Assembly (NCBI RefSeq): GCF_003574215.1
Contig: NZ_AP018558.1
Span: 1,945,501-2,009,500 of the forward strand
Length of the DNA stretch: 64,000 nucleotides
Source: Hydrogenophilus thermoluteolus
GTDB taxonomy: Bacteria > Pseudomonadota > Gammaproteobacteria > Burkholderiales > Rhodocyclaceae
Direction of reading: 5' to 3'
Under the pieces are notes generated by a model. It had not been told where the DNA came from, did not search any database, and saw only the letters and a list, made by a program, of their open reading frames with translations. A program made the translations under genes and the position numbers. Shown here piece after piece: positions 42,706-50,559 of the stretch; position 1 is the stretch's first letter; each line of letters opens with the position of its first letter.

Positions 42706-43021
42706 GAGCACTACCGTCACCGTCCGCTTCGCAGTCGACCGCGAATACACCTTCGATTTGACCGACAATGCCGTTGCGACGTTGGAACCCGATGCGGCGC
42801 GCAGCTGGCTTGCCCACCAGATGGACGCACTCGAATGCGACATGCCGAACAAGATGGGCAAGATTCTTGCCGCCGATATCGCACTGGCGCTCGCACACTG
42901 CGCTGGCGAATCGCTCTTTGCCGAAGGTGGCGAATGGGCCCAGTGCTACGCCCAAGCCGTTGCGGCGATTTTCGATCGTCCGGTGGTGTTGGTAGACGTC
43001 GAACAGAACCGCATCGGCTAG
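42704..43021 (+). CDS. Conserved-looking small protein, unknown
   Basis: 105-residue soluble protein. I do not recognise a family. It has an alternating N-terminal strand (TVTVRFAVDREYTFDL), then a helical acidic body (SWLAHQMDALECDMPNKMGK) and a C-terminal strand VVLVDVEQNRIG; two Cys residues (46 and 67 approximately) are present. GGAGG lies 9 nt before the ATG, a strong ribosome binding site, and codon use looks normal. Its start codon overlaps that of the divergent AmpG-type gene, so the two share a bidirectional control region. Confidence 0.7.
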   Translation: MSTTVTVRFAVDREYTFDLTDNAVATLEPDAARSWLAHQMDALECDMPNKMGKILAADIALALAHCAGESLFAEGGEWAQCYAQAVAAIFDRPVVLVDVEQNRIG

Positions 43022-43072
43022 CCCCTAAGTGCGCACTGCGCGCCCACACCATCGTTCATACGGGCGCGCAGA

Positions 43073-43714
43073 TCAGCGACGCGCCAGCCGCGCGATCGCC
43101 AGTGTCGCCAGAAAATTGAGGTCGGCATCCGGCGGAAGCGGCTGGTGCTGATCGTCGAACCCCATCCATTCCAAAATTTCGATGTCCAGAAGATCGCACA
43201 GGGTGGTGAAGTCCGCAACCGTGAAGAAACGGATGTTCGGCGTGTTGAACCACTGATGCGGCAAGCTTTCGGAAACCGGCATCCGCCCTTCCAGAATGCT
43301 TTTGCGGTGTTTCCAGAACGCGAAATTGGGAAAGCTCACCACCGCTTCGCGCCCCACGCGCAGCATCTCTTGCAGGATTCCCTGCGTATTGTGCATCGCT
43401 TGCAGCGCCTGACTCATGATCACGCGGTCGAAAAAGCCATCCTCGAACCCAGCCAGTCCTTGATCGAGGTTGCTTTGGATCACATTCACCCCGCGGTCCA
43501 AACAGGCGATCACGCGATTGACGTCGTTTTCGATACCGTAGCCCACCACCCGCTTGGTTGCGCTCAAATAGGCAAGGAGCGCCCCGTCACCGCACCCGAG
43601 GTCGAGCACCCGCTCTTCCGGTTGAACCCATCGAGCGATCGCGGCAAGGTCGAAGCGCAACGCCGATTCCGGCTGGGCCGTTTCGTTCGTGGCAGGGGTC
43701 GTCACCGTACTCAT
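43073..43714 (-). CDS. metW: Methionine biosynthesis protein MetW
   Basis: 213-residue methyltransferase-fold protein. RVLDLGCGDGALLAYL is the SAM-binding motif I, and the MSQALQAMHNTQGIL and VVSFPNFAFWKHR blocks are specific to MetW. It is thought to activate the partner acyltransferase MetX in the first step of methionine synthesis. It is immediately downstream of metX (11 nt gap) on the same strand, the usual order. Confidence 0.93.
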   Translation of the reverse strand: MSTVTTPATNETAQPESALRFDLAAIARWVQPEERVLDLGCGDGALLAYLSATKRVVGYGIENDVNRVIACLDRGVNVIQSNLDQGLAGFEDGFFDRVIMSQALQAMHNTQGILQEMLRVGREAVVSFPNFAFWKHRKSILEGRMPVSESLPHQWFNTPNIRFFTVADFTTLCDLLDIEILEWMGFDDQHQPLPPDADLNFLATLAIARLARR

Positions 43715-43725
43715 CCGCTCCTCCT

Positions 43726-44850
43726 TCAGACCGCCACTTGGTTGAGGTAGGCCCGCACCGCGGCATGATAGTGGGGATGCTCCAAGAGAAAGGAGTCGTG
43801 CCCCGCTTTGCTCTCGATTTCCAGATAACTGACCGGCTTTTCCGAATGGACGAGCGCCGAGACGATCTCGCGGCTGCGCGCCGGCGAAAAGCGCCAGTCG
43901 GTAGAAAAGGAGAGCACGAAGAAACGCGCCTGCGCGCGGGCGAACGCCTGCGCCAGATCCCCACCGTATTCGGCCGCCGGGTCGTAGTAGTCGAGCGCAC
44001 GCGTCGTCAAGAGGTAGGTGTTCGCATCGAAATAGCGGGAAAATTTCTCCCCCTGGTACCGCAGATAGGATTCGATCTCGAATTCGACGTCGTACGAATA
44101 GCGAAACGCGCCATGTTTCAACGCCCGCCCGAATTTTTCTGCCATCGCATCGTCGGAAAGATAGGTGATGTGGCCGATCATCCGCGCAAGCATCAATCCG
44201 CGTTTCGGCACCACCCCGTAGCGGTAGTAGTCGCCACCATGGAAATCGGGGTCGGAAAGGATCGCCTGCCGCGCCACTTCGTTGAACGCGATGTTCTGGG
44301 CCGTGAGCTTCGGAGTGGTGGCGATCGCCAACACGTGCCGAACCCGCTCAGGATACTGCAACGCCCACGAAAGCGCCTGCATCCCACCGAGCGACCCACC
44401 GATCACCGCCGCGAACTCGCTGATGCCCAGACGGTCGGCAAGGCGCGCTTGCGCTTCGACCCAATCTTCCACCGTCACGAACGGAAAGCGGGAACCGTAC
44501 GGCTCTCCCGTCTCCGGATCGATCGATTTGGGACCGGTCGAACCGTAACAGCCGCCGAGATTGTTCACCCCGATCACGAAAAATTTCCGGGTGTCGAGCG
44601 GTTTCCCCGGTCCAACGAAATTGTCCCACCAGCCGATGTTCTTCGGGTCGTCTTCGTAGTAACCGGCAACATGGTGCGAACCGGAAAGCGCGTGGCAAAC
44701 GAGCACCGCATTCGTTTTCGCTGCGTTGAGTTCGCCGTAGGTCTCATAGACCAGTTCGTAGCGCGGCAACACGCCGCCGCTCTTTAGCCGCAGCGGTTCG
44801 TCGAAGACCATCCGTTGCGGCGACACTACCCCGACTGATCGCACTGCCAT
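43726..44850 (-). CDS. metX: Homoserine O-acyltransferase
   Basis: 374-residue alpha/beta hydrolase-fold transferase that activates homoserine for methionine synthesis. Nucleophile Ser153 lies in IGGSLGGMQALSW, with the Asp in STDWRFSP and His in AGHDSFLLEHP; the N-terminus has ALSGSHHVAGYY. Acetyl versus succinyl donor cannot be decided by eye, since many proteobacterial MetX proteins use succinyl-CoA. GGGAGAAAGG precedes the ATG. Divergent from mtnA. Confidence 0.93.
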   Translation of the reverse strand: MAVRSVGVVSPQRMVFDEPLRLKSGGVLPRYELVYETYGELNAAKTNAVLVCHALSGSHHVAGYYEDDPKNIGWWDNFVGPGKPLDTRKFFVIGVNNLGGCYGSTGPKSIDPETGEPYGSRFPFVTVEDWVEAQARLADRLGISEFAAVIGGSLGGMQALSWALQYPERVRHVLAIATTPKLTAQNIAFNEVARQAILSDPDFHGGDYYRYGVVPKRGLMLARMIGHITYLSDDAMAEKFGRALKHGAFRYSYDVEFEIESYLRYQGEKFSRYFDANTYLLTTRALDYYDPAAEYGGDLAQAFARAQARFFVLSFSTDWRFSPARSREIVSALVHSEKPVSYLEIESKAGHDSFLLEHPHYHAAVRAYLNQVAV

Positions 44851-44905
44851 CCTTTCTCCCCAGTTGCGGCGCCGAAAGGAGCGCAAGCCTACCCAAAAGT
44901 AAAGC

Positions 44906-44933
44906 ATTGTAAGCAAGTTTGCCGCGGTTGCAA
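44906..44933 (-). promoter_or_regulatory. Candidate metX promoter
   Basis: Minus strand TTGCAA (44933-44928) and TACAAT (44911-44906) with a 16-nt spacer. It overlaps the plus-strand mtnA promoter face to face, so the two may compete for polymerase. Confidence 0.6.
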
Positions 44934-44946
44934 AGGGACGTACAAT
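44919..44946 (+). promoter_or_regulatory. Candidate mtnA promoter
   Basis: TTGCCG (44919-44924) and TACAAT (44941-44946) with a 16-nt spacer, 31 nt before the mtnA start codon. Confidence 0.55.
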
Positions 44947-44977
44947 CTTGGCCGGGTGTCTCCGCAAGAGTGTCCGA

Positions 44978-46054
44978 ATGACCGCTACTGTCAAGCTTCC
45001 GCCCTATGCCACGATCCGTCGTGACGAAGATACCGTCGTGATCCTCGACCAGCGCGAACTTCCGTTCGCGGTCCGCTTCTTGACTTTGCGCACGCTCGAA
45101 GATACCGCGGACGCGATCCGGACGATGGCGGTACGCGGCGCCCCGCTGATCGGAGTCACTGCCGCGTTCGGCGTCGCGTTGGCGCTGCAACGAGACGCGC
45201 GTGATGCGGCGCTCGACGACGCGATCACGACGCTCGCCACCACCCGCCCCACCGCCGTGAATCTGCATTGGGCGCTTGCGCGCATGCGTCAGGTACTCGC
45301 GCCGCTTGTGCCCGCCGAACGCGCCCAAGCCGCGTGGGAAACCGCCGAGCGGCTGCGTAACGAAGACGCCGCGCTCTGCCACGCGATCGGCGAAACCGGG
45401 TTGCCGTGGCTGCAAGCCGCGGAGAAAAAGCGTGCCGGTGAACCGGTGCGGGTTTTGACCCACTGCAATGCCGGTTGGGTGGCAACCTGTGGAATTGGCA
45501 CCGCGCTCGCCCCAGTCTATCTGGCGCACCAAGCCGGTATCGCGGTCGAAGTCTTGGCGAGCGAAACGCGACCGCGCAATCAGGGTTTGCTGACGGCGTG
45601 GGAGTTGTCGGTTGCAGGCATTCCTGCTCAGGTGGTCACCGACAATGCGGCAGCGTGGTTACTCGCGAACGGCGTGGTAGACTTGGTGATCGTCGGCGCG
45701 GATCGCATCGCCGCCAACGGTGACGTCGCCAACAAGGTCGGGACCGCGCTCAAAGCATTCGCCGCGCACACCTACGGCATTCCGTTCCTGGTTGCTGCGC
45801 CCACGAGCACGTTCGACCCCGATTGCCCCCACGGTGGCGCGATCCCGATCGAAGATCGGGGCAGCGACGAACTCACCCATGCGGTGGTACGAACCGCAAA
45901 CGGCGTCACGCGGCTGCCCGCGTTGCCTGACGGTATCGGTACCGGCCCCAACCCGGCGTTCGACGTCACTCCGGCCCGCTTCGTCACCGCGATCCTCACC
46001 GAACGCGGTGCGATCGCACCGCCGCTTGCCGGGCCTTGGTGCCGGAGTCACTAG
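44978..46054 (+). CDS. mtnA: Methylthioribose-1-phosphate isomerase
   Basis: 358-residue aldose-ketose isomerase of the methionine salvage pathway, converting 5-methylthioribose-1-phosphate to the ribulose form. TMAVRGAPLIGVTAAFGVA, the catalytic Cys in THCNAGWVATCG, ASETRPRNQG, and GADRIAANGDVANKVGT with the catalytic Asp are all present. The ATG at 44978 is weakly supported by a ribosome site. No other mtn genes are nearby, so the salvage route may be truncated or dispersed; the deaminase at 6802 may act on related substrates. Convergent with ftsH, gap 6 nt. Confidence 0.94.
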   Translation: MTATVKLPPYATIRRDEDTVVILDQRELPFAVRFLTLRTLEDTADAIRTMAVRGAPLIGVTAAFGVALALQRDARDAALDDAITTLATTRPTAVNLHWALARMRQVLAPLVPAERAQAAWETAERLRNEDAALCHAIGETGLPWLQAAEKKRAGEPVRVLTHCNAGWVATCGIGTALAPVYLAHQAGIAVEVLASETRPRNQGLLTAWELSVAGIPAQVVTDNAAAWLLANGVVDLVIVGADRIAANGDVANKVGTALKAFAAHTYGIPFLVAAPTSTFDPDCPHGGAIPIEDRGSDELTHAVVRTANGVTRLPALPDGIGTGPNPAFDVTPARFVTAILTERGAIAPPLAGPWCRSH

Positions 46055-46060
46055 CAACCG

Positions 46061-47956
46061 TCACGCTTCGTCTGGCGCTTCCTCCGTCGGCGCGGCCAAA
46101 GCACCTGCGGTGCGATCGGTGCCGTGCACACAGGGGGGTTGGACGAGGTCGCGCAAAAGCGCCTCGACCTCGGGTTCTTCCAGCGTCTCTTTCTCGAGGA
46201 GCGTTTGCGCCGCGGCTTCGAGCGCGTCACGGTTCGCGCGCAAGATTTCCAGGGAACAGGCAAATGCGGTCATCACGATTCGCCGCACCGCGGCGTCGAT
46301 CTGCTCGCGCACCCGCTCCGAAACCGCCGCAAGAGCTTGATCGGCAGGAACGGCCCCTTCCAAGAAGCGGGGGCGCTGCGTTTCGAACGCAACGAACCCC
46401 AAATCCTCATCCATCCCGTAGCGCGTCACCATGTCGCGTGCGATCTGGGTCGCCCGCGCCAGATCGTCCGCAGCGCCGGTCGAGAGGTGACCAAAAACCA
46501 GCACTTCGGCAGCGCGTCCGCCCAGCAGCACCATGATCTTACGCTCCAGCTCTTCGCGCGTCAATAGATACCGATCTTCGGAAGGGCGCTGCAGGGTATA
46601 GCCCAGCGCGCCGACGCCCCGCGGCACGATCGAAATCTTGTGCACGGGGTCGGTACCCGGTAGCGCCCGCGCAACCAACGCGTGGCCGATCTCGTGGTAC
46701 GCCACCACTTCGCGCTCGCGTGTGTCGAGCGTTCGGCTCTTGCGCTCAGCGCCTGCCACCAACCGCTCGAACGCGGCGGTGAAGTCGCTCATCGTCACCG
46801 CGTCGGCTTTGCGGCGCGTGGCCTGGATTGCCGCTTCATTGACGAGGTTCGCAAGATCGGCGCCGGCAAAACCGGTGGTCATCGCCGCGACCTTTTCGAG
46901 GTCGACATCCGGTGCCAAGCGGATTTTCTTCGCATGTACCTTCAAGATCGCCAACCGCCCCGCTTTGTCCGGACGGTCGACGACCACTTGGCGATCGAAG
47001 CGGCCCGCGCGCAGCAGTGCCGGGTCGAGAATTTCAGGCCGGTTGGTCGCGGCGAGCACGACGATCCCCGCGGAGGTGTCGAACCCGTCCATCTCCACGA
47101 GCAGCTGATTGAGCGTCTGTTCTTTTTCGTCGTGTCCGCCTAATCCCGGAAACGCACCCCGTGCGCGTCCCAGCGCATCGAGTTCGTCGATGAAGATGAT
47201 GCATGGCGCGTGCTGTCGCGCCTGTTCGAAGAGGTCGCGCACCCGCGCGGCGCCCACCCCGACGAACATTTCGACGAACTCCGAGCCGGAGATGGAAAAG
47301 AAGGGCACCCCGGCTTCCCCTGCCACTGCTTTCGCGAGCAGCGTCTTCCCGGTGCCCGGCGGGCCAACCAAGAGCACCCCCTTGGGCATCCGCGCCCCCA
47401 ACCGGGTATATTCCTGCGGATTCTTGAGAAACTCGACGACCTCTTGCAGTTCGGCTTTCGCTTCATCGACCCCGGCGACGTCGTCGAAAGTCACGCCAGT
47501 GGCTTTTTCGACATAGACCTTCGCGCGGCTCTTGCCGATGGTCATGAACCCGCCCATCCCTTGACGATCGAGGAAGCGGCGGAAGAGGAAATACCAGACG
47601 GCGAAAAAGACCAGAACCGGCACGACCCACGACAACAGATCGCGGAAAAAGGTGTTTTCCAACCGCCGGGTATAAGTCACCCCGTATTTTTCCAACCGCT
47701 CGGCAAGCTGCGGTTCGACCAGCGTCGCGACCAACGCGCGCTTGTTCCCTTCCGGCTGCTTCAAGATGCCGGTCACCGTACGCTCACCGATCACCACTTC
47801 CGCCACGCGCCCTTCGGCCAGGGCGCGCTCGAATTCGGAGTAAGGCACCGGCTCGACCTGGCTCGCTGCTTGCCATTGGCTTTGGAAAAGCAACAGCAGC
47901 GCGATCGCGATCAACCAGTAACCGACGTTGAGATTCTGTTTTTGTTGCTCGTTCAT
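46061..47956 (-). CDS. ftsH: ATP-dependent zinc metalloprotease FtsH (accessory type)
   Basis: 631-residue membrane AAA protease. Two transmembrane segments bracket a periplasmic loop (about 13-25 and 106-126). Walker A is GPPGTGKT (198-205), the pore loop FVGVG follows at 231, and the zinc site is HEIGH (421-425), where most FtsH have HEAGH. AAA second region of homology is AATNRPEILDPALLRAGRFDR. The gene stands apart from rlmE, so it may be a second paralogue. It is divergent from the two Hsp20 genes, with an sHsp/FtsH/HtrA content reminiscent of stress-tolerance islands. Confidence 0.9.
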   Translation of the reverse strand: MNEQQKQNLNVGYWLIAIALLLLFQSQWQAASQVEPVPYSEFERALAEGRVAEVVIGERTVTGILKQPEGNKRALVATLVEPQLAERLEKYGVTYTRRLENTFFRDLLSWVVPVLVFFAVWYFLFRRFLDRQGMGGFMTIGKSRAKVYVEKATGVTFDDVAGVDEAKAELQEVVEFLKNPQEYTRLGARMPKGVLLVGPPGTGKTLLAKAVAGEAGVPFFSISGSEFVEMFVGVGAARVRDLFEQARQHAPCIIFIDELDALGRARGAFPGLGGHDEKEQTLNQLLVEMDGFDTSAGIVVLAATNRPEILDPALLRAGRFDRQVVVDRPDKAGRLAILKVHAKKIRLAPDVDLEKVAAMTTGFAGADLANLVNEAAIQATRRKADAVTMSDFTAAFERLVAGAERKSRTLDTREREVVAYHEIGHALVARALPGTDPVHKISIVPRGVGALGYTLQRPSEDRYLLTREELERKIMVLLGGRAAEVLVFGHLSTGAADDLARATQIARDMVTRYGMDEDLGFVAFETQRPRFLEGAVPADQALAAVSERVREQIDAAVRRIVMTAFACSLEILRANRDALEAAAQTLLEKETLEEPEVEALLRDLVQPPCVHGTDRTAGALAAPTEEAPDEA

Positions 47957-47964
47957 GGCACCCT

Positions 47965-47990
47965 CTTGAAAAGCGCGGTTCCAACCCTAT
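47965..47990 (+). promoter_or_regulatory. Sigma-32-like heat-shock promoter
   Basis: CTTGAA (47965-47970), a 14-nt spacer, then CCCTAT (47985-47990) followed by GA: close to the CTTGAA-N13-15-CCCCATNT consensus of heat-shock sigma-32. The predicted start is about 30 nt before the first Hsp20 gene. Confidence 0.7.
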
Positions 47991-48026
47991 GAAAAGAGCA
48001 TAACACATCAACCAAGGAGTGACGAA

Positions 48027-48467
48027 ATGATGAGCCTTCTGCGTTTTCCTGCGCACGTTTTCGAAGAGTTCGAACGGTTGCAGCGCGATTTGGAACAGGC
48101 GCTCGCGGGGTGGCCTTTGTCGCTACGCGAAGCAAGCGGCGTGCCGCTCTTTCCCGCGGTCAATGTCGGTCGAACGAACGATGCGATCTTCGTCTACGCG
48201 TTTGTCCCGGGTGTCGACCCCAACGCGCTCGACATTACGTTGGAGCAAGGGGTATTGACGATTGCGGGCGAGCGGGGCCCGTGGCAGCCGAAAGAGAAAG
48301 AGACGATCTACGCGCAAGAACGCTTCAGCGGCAAATTCAAACGGACGCTGACGTTGCCGGAAGATGTCGACCCCGACCAGGTCGACGCGAAATACCGCGA
48401 CGGGGTCCTCACCATCCGCATCGGCCGCAAAGCACACCTGATGCCGCGCCGCATCGCAGTGCAGTGA
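48027..48467 (+). CDS. Hsp20/alpha-crystallin small heat-shock protein 1
   Basis: 146-residue chaperone that holds unfolding proteins. N-terminal MSLLRFPAHVFEEFERLQRDLE is followed by the alpha-crystallin domain: FVYAFVPGVDPNALDITLEQG, ERFSGKFKRTLTLPEDVDPD and DGVLTIRIGRK. AAGGAG lies 7 nt before the ATG at 48027. A sigma-32-like promoter lies just upstream, and a second Hsp20 gene follows after 37 nt. Confidence 0.93.
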   Translation: MMSLLRFPAHVFEEFERLQRDLEQALAGWPLSLREASGVPLFPAVNVGRTNDAIFVYAFVPGVDPNALDITLEQGVLTIAGERGPWQPKEKETIYAQERFSGKFKRTLTLPEDVDPDQVDAKYRDGVLTIRIGRKAHLMPRRIAVQ

Positions 48468-48504
48468 GATCTGCCCAGGACGGCGCATGAGAAAGGAGGT
48501 AACG

Positions 48505-48918
48505 ATGACCACGCAAAACGAACGGACGGTACCAACCACGACCGCGAACCCGAACGAAACTACGAACCCGCGCACTTCGGAGAAGGTCACCGCGGTTCCA
48601 CCTCGCGTCGATATCGTGGAAGACGAAACGGGCATCACCTTGTGGGCCGACCTTCCTGGCGTCAGCAAAGAGGCGTTGGCGGTGAAAATCGAAGGCGAAA
48701 CGCTGACGATCGAAGGTAACGTCACCCTCTCGACACCGGAAGGGCTGGAACCGCTCTACGCCGAAGTGCGCGCCCCCCGTTTCGCGCGGCAATTCACCCT
48801 TTCCCGTGAACTCGATCCGGAAGGGATCGAAGCCAAACTGCACGACGGCGTTTTGCACCTGCGCATCCCCAAACGCAAACACGCCCAACCGCGGCGCATC
48901 ACCGTTCAGGTTGGCTAA
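48505..48918 (+). CDS. Hsp20/alpha-crystallin small heat-shock protein 2
   Basis: 137-residue chaperone of the same family as its neighbour but diverged: an N-terminal Thr/Asn-rich arm (TTTANPNETTNPRTSE) and a crystallin core VDIVEDETGITLWADLPGVS, RFARQFTLSRELDPEGIEA, DGVLHLRIPKRK. The AAAGGAGG at 48491-48498 lies 6-7 nt before ATG 48505. The pair could form mixed oligomers; tandem Hsp20s are common in stress clusters. The htrA start follows 72 nt downstream. Confidence 0.93.
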   Translation: MTTQNERTVPTTTANPNETTNPRTSEKVTAVPPRVDIVEDETGITLWADLPGVSKEALAVKIEGETLTIEGNVTLSTPEGLEPLYAEVRAPRFARQFTLSRELDPEGIEAKLHDGVLHLRIPKRKHAQPRRITVQVG

Positions 48919-48958
48919 CCCTTTTCTCTGGACGCAGCCGAATCGTCGCTGCTACAAT

Positions 48959-48990
48959 GGGGCGCATCCGGGTCACCGAGGATGCGTCCC
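48959..48990 (+). promoter_or_regulatory. Hairpin overlapping the htrA translation start
   Basis: GGGGCGCATCC (48959-48969) pairs with GGATGCGTCCC (48980-48990), 11 bp with one G-U, around a 10-nt loop. The 3' arm abuts the preferred ATG (48991), contains the alternative ATG (48982) and takes in part of the GAGG Shine-Dalgarno (48978-48981). It is placed to hide the start site, as RNA thermometers do. A TACAAT at 48953-48958 might start transcription inside the 5' arm, which would spoil it; with read-through from the Hsp20 genes it can form. Confidence 0.45.
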
Positions 48991-50130
48991 ATGCGTTTCA
49001 GCGAACCTCCCACAAGCGGCAGACGGCTCCTTTCACCGCTGGTCTGGGTTGCCTTTGCGATCATCGCCGCCGCAGCTGTCACCGGTTGGCTGGTTCCCAA
49101 AGAGAGTGCTTTACCGCGAGAAGCCGTCGATCCGCGGCCCGTGGTTGCCCGCGGCGATCTGGCGGCAGACGAACAGAACGCGATCGAAGTCTTTCGCCTT
49201 GCCTCTCCCTCCACGGTCCATATCCGCACCGCGCAAACCGCACTCGATTTCTTCTCGCTCAACCTCTTCGCGATTCCCAAAGGCAGTGGCACCGGCTTCA
49301 TCTGGGATCGGCTCGGTCACATCGTCACCAACTTTCACGTGATCGAAGGCGCCGATCGCGCGTACGTCACGCTTGCGGATCAAAGCACCTGGCAAGCGAC
49401 GATCGTCGGCGCCTATCCGGACAAAGACCTGGCAGTGCTGCGCATCGGCGCGCCGCGCGAGCAACTGCACCCCATTCTCATCGGCGAAAGCCGGTCGCTT
49501 CAGGTGGGGCAGCGGGTCTATGCCATTGGTAACCCGTTCGGCCTCGACCAGACCCTTACCACAGGGATCGTGAGCGCCCTCAACCGCGAGATCGAATCGG
49601 TCACCGGGCGGCCCATTCGCGGCGTGATCCAAACCGACGCCGCGATCAACCCCGGAAACTCCGGCGGGCCGCTGCTGGATTCCGCGGGCCGACTGATCGG
49701 CGTCAACACTGCGATTTACAGTCCCAGCGGCGCGTTTGCCGGGATCGGGTTCGCGATTCCCGTCGACGAAGTGAACCGTATCGTCCCGCGACTCATTCGC
49801 GACGGCCGCTTGATCCGACCCGCGCTGGGCATCCGCGTCGCTCCGCCAGCATTCCTCGAAGCATTAGGCATCGCGCAGGGTGTCGCGGTGATCGGCGTCG
49901 ATCCCAACGGTGCCGCGGCGCGCGCCGGGATCGTTCCGTTCCGCCCGACGCGCGACGGTGCGGTGATCGCTGGCGACGTAATTGTCGCACTCAACGGCGA
50001 ACCCACACCCGACCTCGAAACGCTGCTCGATCTGTTGGAGCGCCACCAACCCGGCGAAACGGTCACCTTGACCGTCGAACGCGCGGGCGAGCGCCGCGAA
50101 GTGCCCGTAACCCTGGACGTCGCGTCGTGA
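48991..50130 (+). CDS. HtrA/DegP-family periplasmic serine protease
   Basis: 379-residue S1C protease with an N-terminal membrane anchor (LVWVAFAIIAAAAVTGWLV). Catalytic triad His116 (TNFHVIEGA), Asp146 (DKDLAVLR) and Ser224 (GNSGGPL), followed by one PDZ domain (about residues 270-370, ALGIRVAPPAFLEALG and GDVIVALNGEPTPDLE). One PDZ and a retained anchor make it DegS-like in build, but many betaproteobacterial HtrA proteins look like this. The ATG at 48991 is preferred; 48982 is possible. It closes the Hsp20 pair and may degrade or chaperone misfolded envelope proteins. Confidence 0.92.
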   Translation: MRFSEPPTSGRRLLSPLVWVAFAIIAAAAVTGWLVPKESALPREAVDPRPVVARGDLAADEQNAIEVFRLASPSTVHIRTAQTALDFFSLNLFAIPKGSGTGFIWDRLGHIVTNFHVIEGADRAYVTLADQSTWQATIVGAYPDKDLAVLRIGAPREQLHPILIGESRSLQVGQRVYAIGNPFGLDQTLTTGIVSALNREIESVTGRPIRGVIQTDAAINPGNSGGPLLDSAGRLIGVNTAIYSPSGAFAGIGFAIPVDEVNRIVPRLIRDGRLIRPALGIRVAPPAFLEALGIAQGVAVIGVDPNGAAARAGIVPFRPTRDGAVIAGDVIVALNGEPTPDLETLLDLLERHQPGETVTLTVERAGERREVPVTLDVAS

Positions 50131-50151
50131 TGGCGTCTTGAGTGACTGCTG

Positions 50152-50550
50152 ATGCGCCCGTTTCGCCCCTCGGAACCGGAATCGTCGTTCAAAAGCCGCG
50201 GGGGATTCCAGCGGCTGGGCGGCGCGTTGCGCTATTCGCTGCGCGGGCTCGCTGCGGCGTGGCGTTTCGAGGCGGCGTTTCGCCAAGAAGTGGCGCTCCT
50301 CTTGATCGCGCTTCCGCTGGCGATGTGGCTTGGCGAAACCACGGCGGAACGGCTGCTCCTCGTGCTGAGTCTCGTCGCGGTACTCGTCGTCGAACTCCTC
50401 AACTCAGCGATCGAGGCCCTTTGCGACCTCGTCCATCCCGATCCCCACCCACTGATCGCGCGCGCCAAAGACCTGGGAAGCGCTGCGGTCTTTCTGACGC
50501 TCATCGCAGCAGCGGCGCTTTGGCTCTTCCTGTGGCTGGAACGGTTCTGA
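50152..50550 (+). CDS. dgkA: Diacylglycerol kinase
   Basis: 132-residue integral membrane enzyme (three helices) that phosphorylates diacylglycerol, chiefly recycling the product of osmoregulated glucan or LPS modification. RYSLRGLAAAWRFEAAFRQE, the conserved ELLNSAIEALCDLV and AKDLGSAAVFLTL contain the family's catalytic Glu and Asp residues. A ~25-residue hydrophilic N-terminal extension precedes the first helix. 22 nt after htrA, 10 nt before the sigma-54 activator gene. Confidence 0.93.
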   Translation: MRPFRPSEPESSFKSRGGFQRLGGALRYSLRGLAAAWRFEAAFRQEVALLLIALPLAMWLGETTAERLLLVLSLVAVLVVELLNSAIEALCDLVHPDPHPLIARAKDLGSAAVFLTLIAAAALWLFLWLERF

Positions 50551-50559
50551 CACCGCATC

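Noticed and set aside
46061..50130. Recent mobile heat-resistance island
   Set aside because: No transposase, integrase, direct repeats or composition change at the borders, and core island genes such as clpG are absent.
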